Source: Moraxella caprae DSM 19149
Lineage (GTDB): Bacteria; Pseudomonadota; Gammaproteobacteria; Pseudomonadales; Moraxellaceae
Direction: 5' to 3'
Assembly: GCF_000426885.1 (NCBI RefSeq)
Contig: NZ_AUGF01000011.1
Location: 18,037 to 82,036 of the forward strand
Length of the DNA: 64,000 nt
Part shown: piece after piece, positions 34,455 to 43,311 of the stretch
How the letters are laid out: each line of letters opens with the position of its first letter
Position numbering within the stretch: position 1 is the first letter of the stretch
Made by a program: the position numbers and the translations under genes
The notes under the pieces: model-generated
Told to the model about the DNA's origin: nothing
Databases searched by the model: none
What the model saw: the letters and a program-made list of their open reading frames with translations, nothing else

Positions 34455-36620
34455 TCAAAACTGCGCCAATGCCGTCTCAAAATCCGCCCGTTTGGTCTCG
34501 CCAAGTAGCATGGTTTGCAGCTGCCCTTGTTTATAAATAAGCAATGCCGGAGGCCCAAACAGTCCATAACGTGCCAGTACCGCTCGGCTGTCGTCATTGG
34601 TCTCGGTAATGTCTAGCTTGACCACTTGATAGTCTGACAGTGCCGCAGGGCGATTGGTAAATAGTGTGCGTTCCATGATACGGCATTCGACACACCAGTC
34701 GGCAGTCACGTCCACCAGCACTTTTTCATGACGGGTAAGGATGGGGTCAAGCTCGCTTAGACTGCTGATTTTGATGTCTGCCTTGGACTCGGCAACAGTC
34801 GCGGTCGCCCCCAGTTTGGCGAGCGGTCGCCATGGGTCAGTTGTCCCCATGCTCGCCCCCACCACAAGGCACACCGCCCACAACGCCCCCACCAAGGCAA
34901 ATGCGTGCGACGCCAGATTTTTCATTCTAAATAGCCACACTGCCGTCATCGCAAACCACACCGCCCAAATGATGAGCATGACAGGCGAGAACAGCAGTCG
35001 CTCTAATAGCGACAGCGACACCGCGAGCAATAACAGCCCACAAAATTCCTTGACACGGTTCATCCACTCGCCTGCTTTTGGCATGAATTTGCCCTGTGCC
35101 AGACCGATGAACATGAGCGGTATGGACAAGCCAAGCCCCAACGAAAACAGAGCGATAAACCCAAAAGGCACGCTACCACTTACCGAGACTGCTGTCAAAG
35201 CCCCTGCCATGGGGGCGGACACACAAGGCGACACCACCAGTGCCGACAACGCCCCAGCGACAAAGCTACCGCCCACACTGCCGAGCTTATCATCGGCAGA
35301 TTGGGATTTTCTGTGCAAAATGTCTCGCACGCCCGACGGCAAGGTTATCTTGATGATGTCAAACATATACAAGGCAAGCAAGGCAAAAATAATGGCAAAC
35401 ACCCCCAGCACATAAGGATTTTGCAGTAGTCCAAGCACGCCCACCGCCTGCCCAAACCACGCAATCAGACCGCCCAACACACCATAAGCCGTCGCCACAC
35501 CCAGTCCATAACTGCCCGATAAGGCAAATCCCTTTAAGGCGGTATGGGACTTGTTATGAGCAACGATATTGGCGACAATCGGTATCATCGGATAGACGCA
35601 TGGCGTAAAGGACAGCAACAGCCCCGCTAAAAAGAGCAGTAGCACCGCTAGGGCAGGATTTTTGTTAATGCCAAACGGGTCGCTTTGACTGCTTACTGCC
35701 TGATGACTAATGTCTGCGGCCGCCGTACTTGTTTGGGCATTTGGGGAGCTTGCCATGTTGGCAGATGACTCATTACCCAGTCCGCCACCCATCTCATCAT
35801 TTGATTCGCCAGTTAGAGCATTCCCCTGCTCATCGCCAAATACAGGCGTGACCAGTGGCGATGTTGGGGCTGATAGTGTTTGGTCGGGAGCGGTGTTTTG
35901 CGTGGCAGAGACACCTACTCCGTCTTGGCTCATGCCTGCCTGTGACGACTGGGTAAGCTCTGTGGTTGGGCTGGTTTTGTCCAAGTCTGACTTGTTATTT
36001 AGCTGATTATCCAAGCCAAGCCCCATGCCATCTTTGGGCGTGCCCTTGTCCGATTGGTTGGCTTTATTTGCGACCGTGGTTTGACTGCTTGGTGTGTCAG
36101 GATTTTTTTTGGCATTGCCTGTTAGGCTGATGGTCGTTTTTAGTGTCTCAGGCGGATAACACAGCCCTGCCTTGGCACAGCCCTGCCAGCGGATACTTAT
36201 CGGGGCGGTCACATCGGCAGTGGTGGTCAGTTTGACAGTTGCCACCACATCTTCTTCAAATACAGCCACTCGCCCAAACTCAGGATCGTCTATCATCGTG
36301 TGTGGTTTGTTAAACGACCACGCCCCCATGCTCACGCCATCGGGCAGGGTCACTTTGATTTTGTCTTTATAAACATAATGCTCGGGCGTTACCCCAAATG
36401 TCACCGCAAGCGTGTCGCCCTGCTGACTGGCAGAGACGTTAAAGGCTTGGTGAACGGGTAGGAATTTGGATTTGGACTGATGAGCAAACAGCCCTGATAG
36501 CGTGCCATCGCTTTTGGCGGTATCGGCAGACAGTGCCATCGCAGACATGGGCAACGCCAAAGCAAGCGATAAGGCAGACAGGCGGGATAAGGAAGTTAGT
36601 GAATGAGTGAATTTTGACAT
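34455..36620 (-). CDS. dsbD: Thiol:disulfide interchange protein DsbD
   Basis: DsbD moves electrons from cytoplasmic thioredoxin to periplasmic DsbC and DsbE. The 721-residue protein has a signal peptide, an N-terminal DsbD-alpha immunoglobulin-like domain with CAKAGLCYPPET, a transmembrane CcdA-like domain (about 330-560) with LSFTPCVYPMIPIVA and VVSPCVSAPMAGAL, and a C-terminal thioredoxin domain with DVTADWCVECRIMERTLF. The start at 36620 gives a normal signal peptide. Unusual is a 130-residue low-complexity linker (Ser/Thr/Gln/Asn rich) between the alpha and membrane domains, making it about 130 residues longer than common DsbDs. Confidence 0.96.
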   Translation of the reverse strand: MSKFTHSLTSLSRLSALSLALALPMSAMALSADTAKSDGTLSGLFAHQSKSKFLPVHQAFNVSASQQGDTLAVTFGVTPEHYVYKDKIKVTLPDGVSMGAWSFNKPHTMIDDPEFGRVAVFEEDVVATVKLTTTADVTAPISIRWQGCAKAGLCYPPETLKTTISLTGNAKKNPDTPSSQTTVANKANQSDKGTPKDGMGLGLDNQLNNKSDLDKTSPTTELTQSSQAGMSQDGVGVSATQNTAPDQTLSAPTSPLVTPVFGDEQGNALTGESNDEMGGGLGNESSANMASSPNAQTSTAAADISHQAVSSQSDPFGINKNPALAVLLLFLAGLLLSFTPCVYPMIPIVANIVAHNKSHTALKGFALSGSYGLGVATAYGVLGGLIAWFGQAVGVLGLLQNPYVLGVFAIIFALLALYMFDIIKITLPSGVRDILHRKSQSADDKLGSVGGSFVAGALSALVVSPCVSAPMAGALTAVSVSGSVPFGFIALFSLGLGLSIPLMFIGLAQGKFMPKAGEWMNRVKEFCGLLLLAVSLSLLERLLFSPVMLIIWAVWFAMTAVWLFRMKNLASHAFALVGALWAVCLVVGASMGTTDPWRPLAKLGATATVAESKADIKISSLSELDPILTRHEKVLVDVTADWCVECRIMERTLFTNRPAALSDYQVVKLDITETNDDSRAVLARYGLFGPPALLIYKQGQLQTMLLGETKRADFETALAQF

Positions 36621-36654
36621 ATTGTATCCTATTCTCAACTTTATATCAGTGATT

Positions 36655-36740
36655 GATTTATCAAGGGCGAATTGCAATTCACCCCTACAACCCGAAAAAT
36701 AACCATCAGATAATCAGTAAGTTACCATTTTAAGTTGAGA
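36655..36740. repeat. Dispersed repeat, copy A, with GTAGGGG hairpin
   Basis: The segment from TTATCAAGGGCGAATTGCAA to TTACCATTTTAAGTTGAG matches 38993-39071 at most positions. Its core, read on the minus strand at 36688-36665, is GTAGGGGTGAATTGCAAT followed by TCGCCC, a GTAG foot plus hairpin. It lies between dsbD and pgsA. Confidence 0.65.
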
Positions 36741-36784
36741 GTGAAGTATATTGTTTAGCTATGATAAAATGGCATAAGCCACAG

Positions 36785-36819
36785 AAAAAAACGGCTTATT
36801 ATATCATAAGCCGTTTTTT
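36785..36819 (-). terminator. Intrinsic terminator after pgsA
   Basis: AAAAAACGGCTTAT and ATAAGCCGTTTTTT form a 14 bp perfect stem with a six-base loop. On the minus strand it follows pgsA by about 75 bases and ends in Ts. Confidence 0.85.
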
Positions 36820-36893
36820 AACGATTATACACAAATCACACGTGATTGTGGATTTTTGTTAATTTTATTTCAGATGATTTTAAATGATTTAAA

Positions 36894-37541
36894 TTAATTT
36901 TGTTTTAAATAAGGCCACGCCGATTTTAGATAAATCATCATCGACCACAGGGTCAATATCACCGCAATAACCATCAAGGTATAGCCCAGCGTCTCCAAAA
37001 CCTGCCAATTGAGTAGCAGTACGGTAATAGCAACCATCTGAAATGTCGTTTTTAATTTGCCTACATATGAGACTGCCACCGATGTGCGATTGCCAAGCTC
37101 TGCCATCCACTCACGCAGTGCTGACACGGCAATCTCACGAGAGATAATCACAATGGCACTAATCGCCATCACGATGTTCGGATGCCACTGCACCAAGATA
37201 ATAAGTGCCGCCGCCACCATCAATTTGTCCGCCACAGGGTCTAAAAAACGCCCAAATGCCGAGCTTTGGTTGAGCTTGCGTGCCAAATAACCATCAAGCC
37301 AATCAGTCAGTGCCGCCAATATAAAAACAAACGTCAGCAAAAAATGACGAAGCATGTTATCGCTGTATTCTAGCATGCCAAGGCGGGCAATGGCATTATC
37401 AGGAATGGCAGGCACGCCAATGCCGAGTGCAGGGGGCATGTACGCAATCGCCACAAACAGCGGTATCATGATAATGCGAGCAATTGTCAAGTTATTGGGC
37501 AGGGTAAAAATGCTAGTCTTATTGGGCTTATCGTTAGACAT
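36894..37541 (-). CDS. pgsA: CDP-diacylglycerol-glycerol-3-phosphate 3-phosphatidyltransferase PgsA
   Basis: PgsA makes phosphatidylglycerol phosphate for phosphatidylglycerol and cardiolipin in the inner membrane. The 215-residue protein has several hydrophobic helices and the CDP-alcohol phosphotransferase signature DGYLARKLNQSSAFGRFLDPVADKL around residues 83-107, with the invariant Asp and Arg residues. An acidic-free tail of Lys and Gln ends the protein. Length matches E. coli PgsA (about 182) plus an N-terminal extension. It is alone in its unit, ending at the terminator at 36785. Confidence 0.96.
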   Translation of the reverse strand: MSNDKPNKTSIFTLPNNLTIARIIMIPLFVAIAYMPPALGIGVPAIPDNAIARLGMLEYSDNMLRHFLLTFVFILAALTDWLDGYLARKLNQSSAFGRFLDPVADKLMVAAALIILVQWHPNIVMAISAIVIISREIAVSALREWMAELGNRTSVAVSYVGKLKTTFQMVAITVLLLNWQVLETLGYTLMVIAVILTLWSMMIYLKSAWPYLKQN

Positions 37542-37707
37542 GGCGGGCTGAACATAAAAATATGGGCGTATGATACCCTAAAATGGGGTGTTTTTGTGTA
37601 AAAATTTAAGATTTTTACACAGATTTTGGGTAAAATAAAGCAATTTTTATGCCCACTTTATTTTTATCCTTTATTCTCTACACTCATCATCAAATCATCA
37701 CACCATC

Positions 37708-38937
37708 ATGACTCATCCGACCCCATCATCGCCCAAGTCCATCACCCACTTTGACGCCATCATCATCGGTGCAGGGGCTTCTGGGCTGTTTTGTGCTTTT
37801 CATCTTGCCGAACGTGGCAAAAGCGTGTTGGTGCTTGACCACGCCAACAAAGCTGGCAAAAAAATTCTCATGTCAGGGGGCGGACGGTGTAACTTCGTCA
37901 ATATGGACGTGCGTCCTGAGCATTTTATCAGCCATAATCCGCATTTTGTACAGTCGGCATTGGCAAAATTCACACCCCATCATTTCATGAATTATGTCTA
38001 TAAGCATGGCATTGGTTTTCATGAAAAGTCGCACGGGCAACTGTTCTGCGATGACTCATCCAAAGACATCCTAAGCATGCTCCTGACCGAATGCGACCAT
38101 CATGGCGTAACCATCTGGCTAAACACCAAAATCAGCACCATCAACAAGAGCGACACATTCACCCTAACCACGCACAAAGACAACCGTGAGCACACCCTAT
38201 CTGCCCACTCACTCATCATCGCCACAGGCGGTCTATCCATTCCCACACTCGGGGCGAGCGGTTTTGGCTATCAGATTGCCGAGCAGTTTGGACATCAGAT
38301 ACTGCCAACATCGGCAGGTCTTGTGCCGTTTACTTTTACCGACCACATCGGAGCCATGGCAAAAGAGCTAAGCGGTATCAGCATGGACGTCATCGCTTTT
38401 AATGACAAAGCCCAATTTGCCCTACCGCTACTGTTTACCCATCGGGGACTGTCAGGCCCTGCCATGCTTCAACTATCCAACTATTGGCAAATCGGCGAGT
38501 ACATTCACGTCAACCTACTGCCACACATGAGTGCAGGCGAGCTGTTAATCAAGCACAAACACACGCACCCCAAACAGCACATTCGCACCGCCTTACAGCC
38601 CTATTTTGCCAAAAAATTGCTATTGGCGTTAGAGAGTCACTTTTGGCAACAGCACAAAGACAGCGAGCTTGCCAACATCAAGGACAAAGAACTCATCACG
38701 CTCGGCAACGCCCTAAACGACTGGCAAATCAAGCCATCAGGCACCGAAGGCTACCGAGTGGCAGAAGTAACCCTTGGCGGGGTGGACACCCGTGATGTAT
38801 CTAGCAAAACCTTTGAGAGCAAACTGTGCGATGGTCTATACTTTATTGGCGAAGTACTGGATGTCACAGGTCAGCTTGGCGGTTATAACTTTCACTGGGC
38901 ATGGGCAAGTGGCTTTGCGTGTGCGATGGCGGTGTGA
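37708..38937 (+). CDS. BaiN/RdsA (HI0933)-family FAD-dependent oxidoreductase
   Basis: A 409-residue flavoprotein of the HI0933/YhiN family. The FAD dinucleotide motif FDAIIIGAGASGLFCAFHLAERG lies near residue 14, then KAGKKILMSGGGRCNFVNMD near 48, a family hallmark. Further conserved blocks include ATGGLSIPTLGASGFGYQIA near 172, FTHRGLSGPAMLQLS near 238 and the C-terminal VTLGGVDTRDVSSKTFESK and GYNFHWAWASGFACA. The physiological substrate of this widespread family is not settled. The gene appears to be monocistronic. Confidence 0.93.
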   Translation: MTHPTPSSPKSITHFDAIIIGAGASGLFCAFHLAERGKSVLVLDHANKAGKKILMSGGGRCNFVNMDVRPEHFISHNPHFVQSALAKFTPHHFMNYVYKHGIGFHEKSHGQLFCDDSSKDILSMLLTECDHHGVTIWLNTKISTINKSDTFTLTTHKDNREHTLSAHSLIIATGGLSIPTLGASGFGYQIAEQFGHQILPTSAGLVPFTFTDHIGAMAKELSGISMDVIAFNDKAQFALPLLFTHRGLSGPAMLQLSNYWQIGEYIHVNLLPHMSAGELLIKHKHTHPKQHIRTALQPYFAKKLLLALESHFWQQHKDSELANIKDKELITLGNALNDWQIKPSGTEGYRVAEVTLGGVDTRDVSSKTFESKLCDGLYFIGEVLDVTGQLGGYNFHWAWASGFACAMAV

Positions 38938-38992
38938 GCATGTTTTATTGGAATTTTTTAAATCAGCCCCATTTTTAACCTTATTAACCGAT

Positions 38993-39071
38993 TTATTAAG
39001 AGCGAATTGCCATTTAACCCCATACCCAAAAAATTACCTAATAATCAATAAACCATCATTTTAGGTTAAGA
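38993..39071. repeat. Dispersed repeat, copy B
   Basis: A decayed relative of the segment at 36655-36740: TTATTAAGAGCGAATTGC matches TTATCAAGGGCGAATTGC, and the following CAAAAAATTACCTAATAATC and CATTTTAGGTTAAG align with the downstream half. The hairpin is no longer symmetric. It lies just upstream of pnuC. Confidence 0.55.
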
Positions 39072-39123
39072 TGATATTAAAATCACTTCTAATTTTTTGA
39101 AATAACTTGTAATAAGGACACCC

Positions 39124-39885
39124 ATGCAATTTAAATTTTTGGATAACATCACAGGATTTGGCGATAAAGATTGGTCAAAACAATGGATAATCGCTTGGTT
39201 TGTGGTTGGGGTCATCGCCCTATTTTTCGGCTTTTGGCAAACCACCGAACACACAGGACTTGACTGGTTTTATCTTATTGTCTCCTACATCGGGCTTTTG
39301 TGCGTGGTGGGTTTGTCCTTCCGCAAAAACGTGATGGGCAACGGCTTTGGTATGCTTGCCACGGCAGGGGAAGTGGTCGTGCAGGGCAGTCGTGGGGCGA
39401 TTGGACTCATGCTTGCCCCACTCTTTAACTTTTTTACGCACGTTTGGGGCGTGATTTATTGGAAAAAGAACACGGACGCAGACGGCGATATGCTTCCACA
39501 ATCGGCAAATAAATATGTGTGGATAATTACCGTTTTATTTATCGGTATTGGCATTTATTTATTTCCGATTATCAATGACTGGCTTACCGCCCATAATTAC
39601 GCCATTTATCAAGATGACGGCTCTACCTTTATGGGGATTAGTTTTTATACCATTAATATTTTGGCATTTATTTTGTCCGTTACCGCCCAAGCCACGATGA
39701 TAATGCGATATTCTTTTAATTGGTATTTGTGGATTATTGTTAATATGGTTTGGCTCATTGTCAATATCATGACAGCTAATTATATTTTTGCCATTCAGAC
39801 AATGGTTTATCAAGTCAATGCCATTGTTGGGTTGTATGGCTGGTATCGCAGTGAAAAGATAAATAAAGCCAAAATAAATAATTGA
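39124..39885 (+). CDS. pnuC: Nicotinamide riboside transporter PnuC
   Basis: PnuC takes up nicotinamide riboside for NAD synthesis. The 253-residue membrane protein has seven or so hydrophobic helices. Family blocks: a first helix region with WSKQWIIAWFVVGVIALFFGFW, then GNGFGMLATAGEVVVQGSRG, FNFFTHVWGVIYW and a final IQTMVYQVNAIVGLYGW resembling the substrate-site tryptophan and Asn-rich segment. Length matches E. coli PnuC (239). The start has AAGGACACCC upstream. No NadR or nadV gene is next to it, so regulation cannot be inferred. Confidence 0.93.
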   Translation: MQFKFLDNITGFGDKDWSKQWIIAWFVVGVIALFFGFWQTTEHTGLDWFYLIVSYIGLLCVVGLSFRKNVMGNGFGMLATAGEVVVQGSRGAIGLMLAPLFNFFTHVWGVIYWKKNTDADGDMLPQSANKYVWIITVLFIGIGIYLFPIINDWLTAHNYAIYQDDGSTFMGISFYTINILAFILSVTAQATMIMRYSFNWYLWIIVNMVWLIVNIMTANYIFAIQTMVYQVNAIVGLYGWYRSEKINKAKINN

Positions 39886-40034
39886 CAAACCATTTAACAG
39901 TAATTTAAAAATCTTAAATTTTAAATATTTATCATTTTAATAATGATAAATTATTGACAATGTTTTTATCATGGGTTAAATTATTAGCAATAAATTAACC
40001 CGTTATTTTACCAAGCCTAAAATAAGGACATTTT

Positions 40035-40478
40035 ATGCATCCATTTAAATCGCAAAAACCCTTATCACTTTGGCTGTCCGAATATGCCGTCAGCCATCAA
40101 AATCCCACGAACAAACGCATTCATTATATCTGTGTGCCGATTATCTTTTTGACCATAGTCGCCCTACTTTATCATATCTCAACATATCTACTTGCAGTCG
40201 TTACGATAGGCGTGCTGTGGTTTTATGTGCGATTGTCTTTGTCGTCCTTTATTGCCATGCTTGCCTTTTATGGGCTGTGTCTTGGTGTTGCTGTGTTTGC
40301 CCCTGTTGGTATTTGGTTTTGGGTTGAGGTGTTTGTGGTGGCTTGGATTGGGCAATTTGTCGGGCATAAGGTTGAAGGGGCAAAGCCGTCATTTTTTGAA
40401 GATTTGCAATTTTTGCTGATTGGACCTTTGTGGGTGGCTTTTGCACTGTTTGGCAAAACCCCTGCCCGACAATCATAA
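40035..40478 (+). CDS. Mpo1-like (DUF962) membrane protein
   Basis: A 147-residue protein with four hydrophobic helices and the DUF962/Mpo1 signature HQNPTNKRIHYICVPIIF near residue 20 and GHKVEGAKPSFFEDLQFLL near 113, with conserved histidines and acidic residues. Yeast Mpo1 is a dioxygenase for 2-hydroxy fatty acids; bacterial relatives are little studied, so substrate and role are inferred only from the family. AAGGACATTTT precedes the start. Downstream come a long palindrome and a BIME-like repeat. Confidence 0.88.
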   Translation: MHPFKSQKPLSLWLSEYAVSHQNPTNKRIHYICVPIIFLTIVALLYHISTYLLAVVTIGVLWFYVRLSLSSFIAMLAFYGLCLGVAVFAPVGIWFWVEVFVVAWIGQFVGHKVEGAKPSFFEDLQFLLIGPLWVAFALFGKTPARQS

Positions 40479-40503
40479 CCCCAATTTTGTCATGGCTTTT
40501 TGC

Positions 40504-40566
40504 TGATAAAATGATTATAATGTCATCATAATGCTCCATTATGATGACATTATAATCATTTTATCA
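40504..40566. repeat. Long perfect palindrome, 30 bp arms
   Basis: The arms 40504-40533 and 40537-40566 are perfectly complementary, with only the bases CTC between them. The arms are AT-rich (about 25% GC). No T run follows, so it is not a normal terminator, and its perfection argues for recent origin or active function. Confidence 0.9.
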
Positions 40567-40582
40567 TTAATGACGGCTATAC

Positions 40583-40722
40583 CCAATAAACTTTAAAATT
40601 ACTACAAACACAATGATTTGTGGATGTAGGGGCGTGCTGTGCACGCCTTGCACGGTAATGTCATCAAAAGGGTGTGCTCAGCACACCCCTACAAACCCGT
40701 GGTAAATATCAAGTTGGTTAGG
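40583..40722. repeat. BIME-like dispersed repeat with two inverted REP hairpins
   Basis: Two REP hairpins face each other: GTAGGGGCGTGCTGTGCACG plus CC at 40626-40647, and the minus-strand copy GTAGGGGTGTGCTGAGCACA plus CCC at 40692-40670. The flanks are shared with 21983-22105. The stem bases differ in matched pairs between the two hairpins. Confidence 0.75.
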
Positions 40723-40779
40723 TGTATCTCGCCTTTTATAACCCATTTAATCACATTGACATGATGTTAAGGACTTATC

Positions 40780-42447
40780 ATGACCCAACCGACCGACGCC
40801 CAAATCGCCAGTAACGCCCTAGCGACCATCGCCCCCATCAGTGACATCGCACGCAAACTCGGACTGTCCGACGACGACATCGAACACTACGGCAAACACA
40901 AAGCCAAAATCCGCCACACCCCGACCACTGACCGCCAAGGCAAGCTCATCTTAGTGACCGCCATCAACCCCACGCCTGCTGGCGAAGGCAAAACCACACT
41001 CGCCATCGGGCTGGGCGATGCATTAACCGCACTCGGTGAGCGTGCCGTGCTTGCCTTGCGTGAGCCATCGCTTGGTCCTGTGTTCGGTATCAAAGGCGGA
41101 GCAACAGGGGGCGGTCAGGCACAGGTCGTCCCTATGGAAGACATCAACCTGCATTTTACGGGTGATTTTCACGCCATCACCAGTGCCAATAACCTATTGT
41201 CCGCCTTGATTGACAACCACATTCATCACGGCAATGAGCTGGGCATCAACCCCAAAAAAGTGCTGTGGCGACGTGCCTTGGACATGAACGACCGCTTTCT
41301 TCGTCACATCGTGGGTGGCATGGGCAAACCCAGTGATGGCGTGATTCGCCCTGATGGCTTTGACATTACCGTGGCGTCTGAGATTATGGCGGTGTTTTGT
41401 CTAGCACGAGATTTGAACGACCTAAAAGAGCGACTGGGCAACATGATGGTCGCTTACCGTTTTGATGGTACGCCTGTGTTTGCCAAAGATTTGCAGGCCC
41501 AAGGGGCGATGACCGCCCTACTCAAAACCGCTTTTGCCCCCAACCTAGTTCAAACCATGACAGGCACGCCCACACTCATCCATGGTGGACCTTTTGCCAA
41601 CATCGCCCACGGCTGTAACTCGGTCGTGGCGACACGGCTCGGGCTGGCACTGGGCGACTATGTGGTCACCGAAGCAGGCTTTGGGGCGGATTTGGGGGCG
41701 GAGAAGTTTTGCAACATCAAATGCCGACTGGCAGGGCTTCGCCCCGATGCAGTCGTGGTCGTGGCAACCGTGCGTGCCTTAAAATACAATGGTGGCGTCG
41801 CCAAAGATGACTTGACTGGCGAAAATCTCACCGCTCTGTCCCAAGGACTGCCCAACCTACTAAAACACATCGACAACATGAAATCCGCCTTTGGTCTGCC
41901 TGTGGTGGTCGCCATCAACCGCTTTGTCAGTGACAGCGATGCCGAACTTGCCCTGATAGAACAAGCCTGCCATGACAGGGGCGTGGCGGTGTCGCTGTGT
42001 GATGTCTGGGCAAAAGGCGGACAAGGCGGTCTTGACCTTGCCCAAAAAGTCATCGATGCCACGCACGCCCCCAACCACTTCGCCCTAACCTACGATGATA
42101 ACGCCAGTGTCAGCGATAAAATCACCGCCATCGCCACAACCATCTATGGGGCGGACGGTGTGTCGCTCACTGCCAAAGCCCTATCCGACATCAAAGCCAT
42201 TGACAAATTGGGCTTATCACAACTGCCCATCTGCATGGCAAAAACCCAATACTCACTCTCTGATGACCCCAAAGCCCTAGGCAGACCCACGGATTTTACC
42301 ATCAGCGTGCGTGAAATCACCATCTCGCATGGGGCTGGGTTTTTGGTCGCACTCTGCGGCGACATCATGAAAATGCCCGGACTGCCCAAAGCCCCCGCGT
42401 CCATGAACATTGATGTGGTTGATGGGGAGATTATGGGGTTGTTTTAG
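40780..42447 (+). CDS. fhs: Formate-tetrahydrofolate ligase Fhs
   Basis: Fhs makes 10-formyl-tetrahydrofolate from formate, ATP and tetrahydrofolate. The 555-residue length is typical. The P-loop [18 protein letters not shown] is near residue 68, followed by [23 protein letters not shown] near 103, [21 protein letters not shown] near 130 and [16 protein letters not shown] near 170, all hallmarks. C-terminal [13 protein letters not shown] and [18 protein letters not shown] complete the fold. The AAGGACTTATC ribosome binding site supports the start. It is probably monocistronic. Confidence 0.98.
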   Translation: MTQPTDAQIASNALATIAPISDIARKLGLSDDDIEHYGKHKAKIRHTPTTDRQGKLILVTAINPTPAGEGKTTLAIGLGDALTALGERAVLALREPSLGPVFGIKGGATGGGQAQVVPMEDINLHFTGDFHAITSANNLLSALIDNHIHHGNELGINPKKVLWRRALDMNDRFLRHIVGGMGKPSDGVIRPDGFDITVASEIMAVFCLARDLNDLKERLGNMMVAYRFDGTPVFAKDLQAQGAMTALLKTAFAPNLVQTMTGTPTLIHGGPFANIAHGCNSVVATRLGLALGDYVVTEAGFGADLGAEKFCNIKCRLAGLRPDAVVVVATVRALKYNGGVAKDDLTGENLTALSQGLPNLLKHIDNMKSAFGLPVVVAINRFVSDSDAELALIEQACHDRGVAVSLCDVWAKGGQGGLDLAQKVIDATHAPNHFALTYDDNASVSDKITAIATTIYGADGVSLTAKALSDIKAIDKLGLSQLPICMAKTQYSLSDDPKALGRPTDFTISVREITISHGAGFLVALCGDIMKMPGLPKAPASMNIDVVDGEIMGLF

Positions 42448-42473
42448 ACAACCAAGAATCCATTTGATGATCA

Positions 42474-42509
42474 ATATCGGCTATGTAAAAAACCTGCCAT
42501 AGCCGATAT
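42474..42509. repeat. 12 bp inverted repeat after fhs
   Basis: ATATCGGCTATG and CATAGCCGATAT are perfect inverted repeats around a 12-base loop TAAAAAACCTGC. There is no T tract, so I class it as an inverted repeat that may still stop or stabilise the fhs transcript. Confidence 0.6.
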
Positions 42510-42537
42510 GCCAAATCAGCAGTTGTTTTTTAGCTTT

Positions 42538-43290
42538 TTATTTCTTATGCTGTTCTGATTTTTGGGTGAGCTTCACTCTTGTGTCCGCCCACGCTTGTTC
42601 CATTTTTTGTTTATACGCTTGCCAATCATCATCGCTTTGATTGGGCTGTTTGTGGCTATCAGGGTTTTGTTGGAGTATTTGCGGTGTTAATTCTTGCAAT
42701 GTCAATTCTTGTGGTATTTCTTGGGGTGTTAATGGTGCATTGTCCGATATGTCATTTTGATGGTTATTGTCGCTCATTTTATCATTATTACTGTTATCAT
42801 CACCGCTCTTATCATCATGATTGATTGGCTTATTATTAATTAACTTTTCGTCTTTATCAGTATGATTGATTTGCTTGTCGTTAATTAATTTTTTGTCTTT
42901 ATCAACATAACTGTTTTGACTTTCATCAATATCATGCATGGATGCCGTGATTTTATCATTGACTGTTGTTTTTGTTATTATTTGCTCTGATGGTTTGCTT
43001 TTTTCGACCGCTACCGAACGCTGTCCTTGTTGATAAAACAGCCTTGCCCCCAAACACATCCATAAAACAGCCCCAATCACAAACACGATGAAATCGGCAT
43101 TTTGCACCCCGTCTTTGGTTGTTACTATGATAACAAGCCACACCAAATCCAACAATGCCATAATCACAATGATGGATAAGACATTGATACGGCTAAGCTG
43201 TTTTTTGGGCAATAAAAATGTCGGACTGACCAGCCAATAAACCGCCAGTAAAGGAAAAATAAAATTAACACTCAGCCATAATCCAAACAT
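42538..43290 (-). CDS. Membrane protein with disordered repeat-rich tail
   Basis: A 250-residue protein. The N-terminal 90 residues hold three hydrophobic helices and a PLDc-N/YoaI-like start (FIFPLLAVYWLVSPTFLL). The remainder is a hydrophilic tail rich in Asp, Asn, Lys and Gln with two tandem copies of a 15-residue unit (DKDKKLINDKQINHT, DKDEKLINNKPINHD). The C-terminus is basic and helical. I do not recognise a family. Low-complexity Asn/Asp tracts suggest slippage-driven change. The gene lies 21 bases downstream of nth on the minus strand, possibly one transcript. Confidence 0.7.
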   Translation of the reverse strand: MFGLWLSVNFIFPLLAVYWLVSPTFLLPKKQLSRINVLSIIVIMALLDLVWLVIIVTTKDGVQNADFIVFVIGAVLWMCLGARLFYQQGQRSVAVEKSKPSEQIITKTTVNDKITASMHDIDESQNSYVDKDKKLINDKQINHTDKDEKLINNKPINHDDKSGDDNSNNDKMSDNNHQNDISDNAPLTPQEIPQELTLQELTPQILQQNPDSHKQPNQSDDDWQAYKQKMEQAWADTRVKLTQKSEQHKK

Positions 43291-43311
43291 TTTTACTCCA
43301 CGCCTAACCCA

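Larger units (their letters stand above)
40479..40779. other. Gap between the Mpo1-like gene and fhs
   Basis: This 301 bp gap is nearly all repeated or structured DNA: a 63 bp palindrome (40504-40566), a dispersed BIME-like repeat (40583-40722) and the fhs ribosome binding site region AAGGAC just before 40780. Confidence 0.7.

Noticed and set aside
42474..42509. Standard intrinsic terminator for fhs
   Set aside because: The stem is perfect but no T run follows on either strand, so it is listed only as an inverted repeat.
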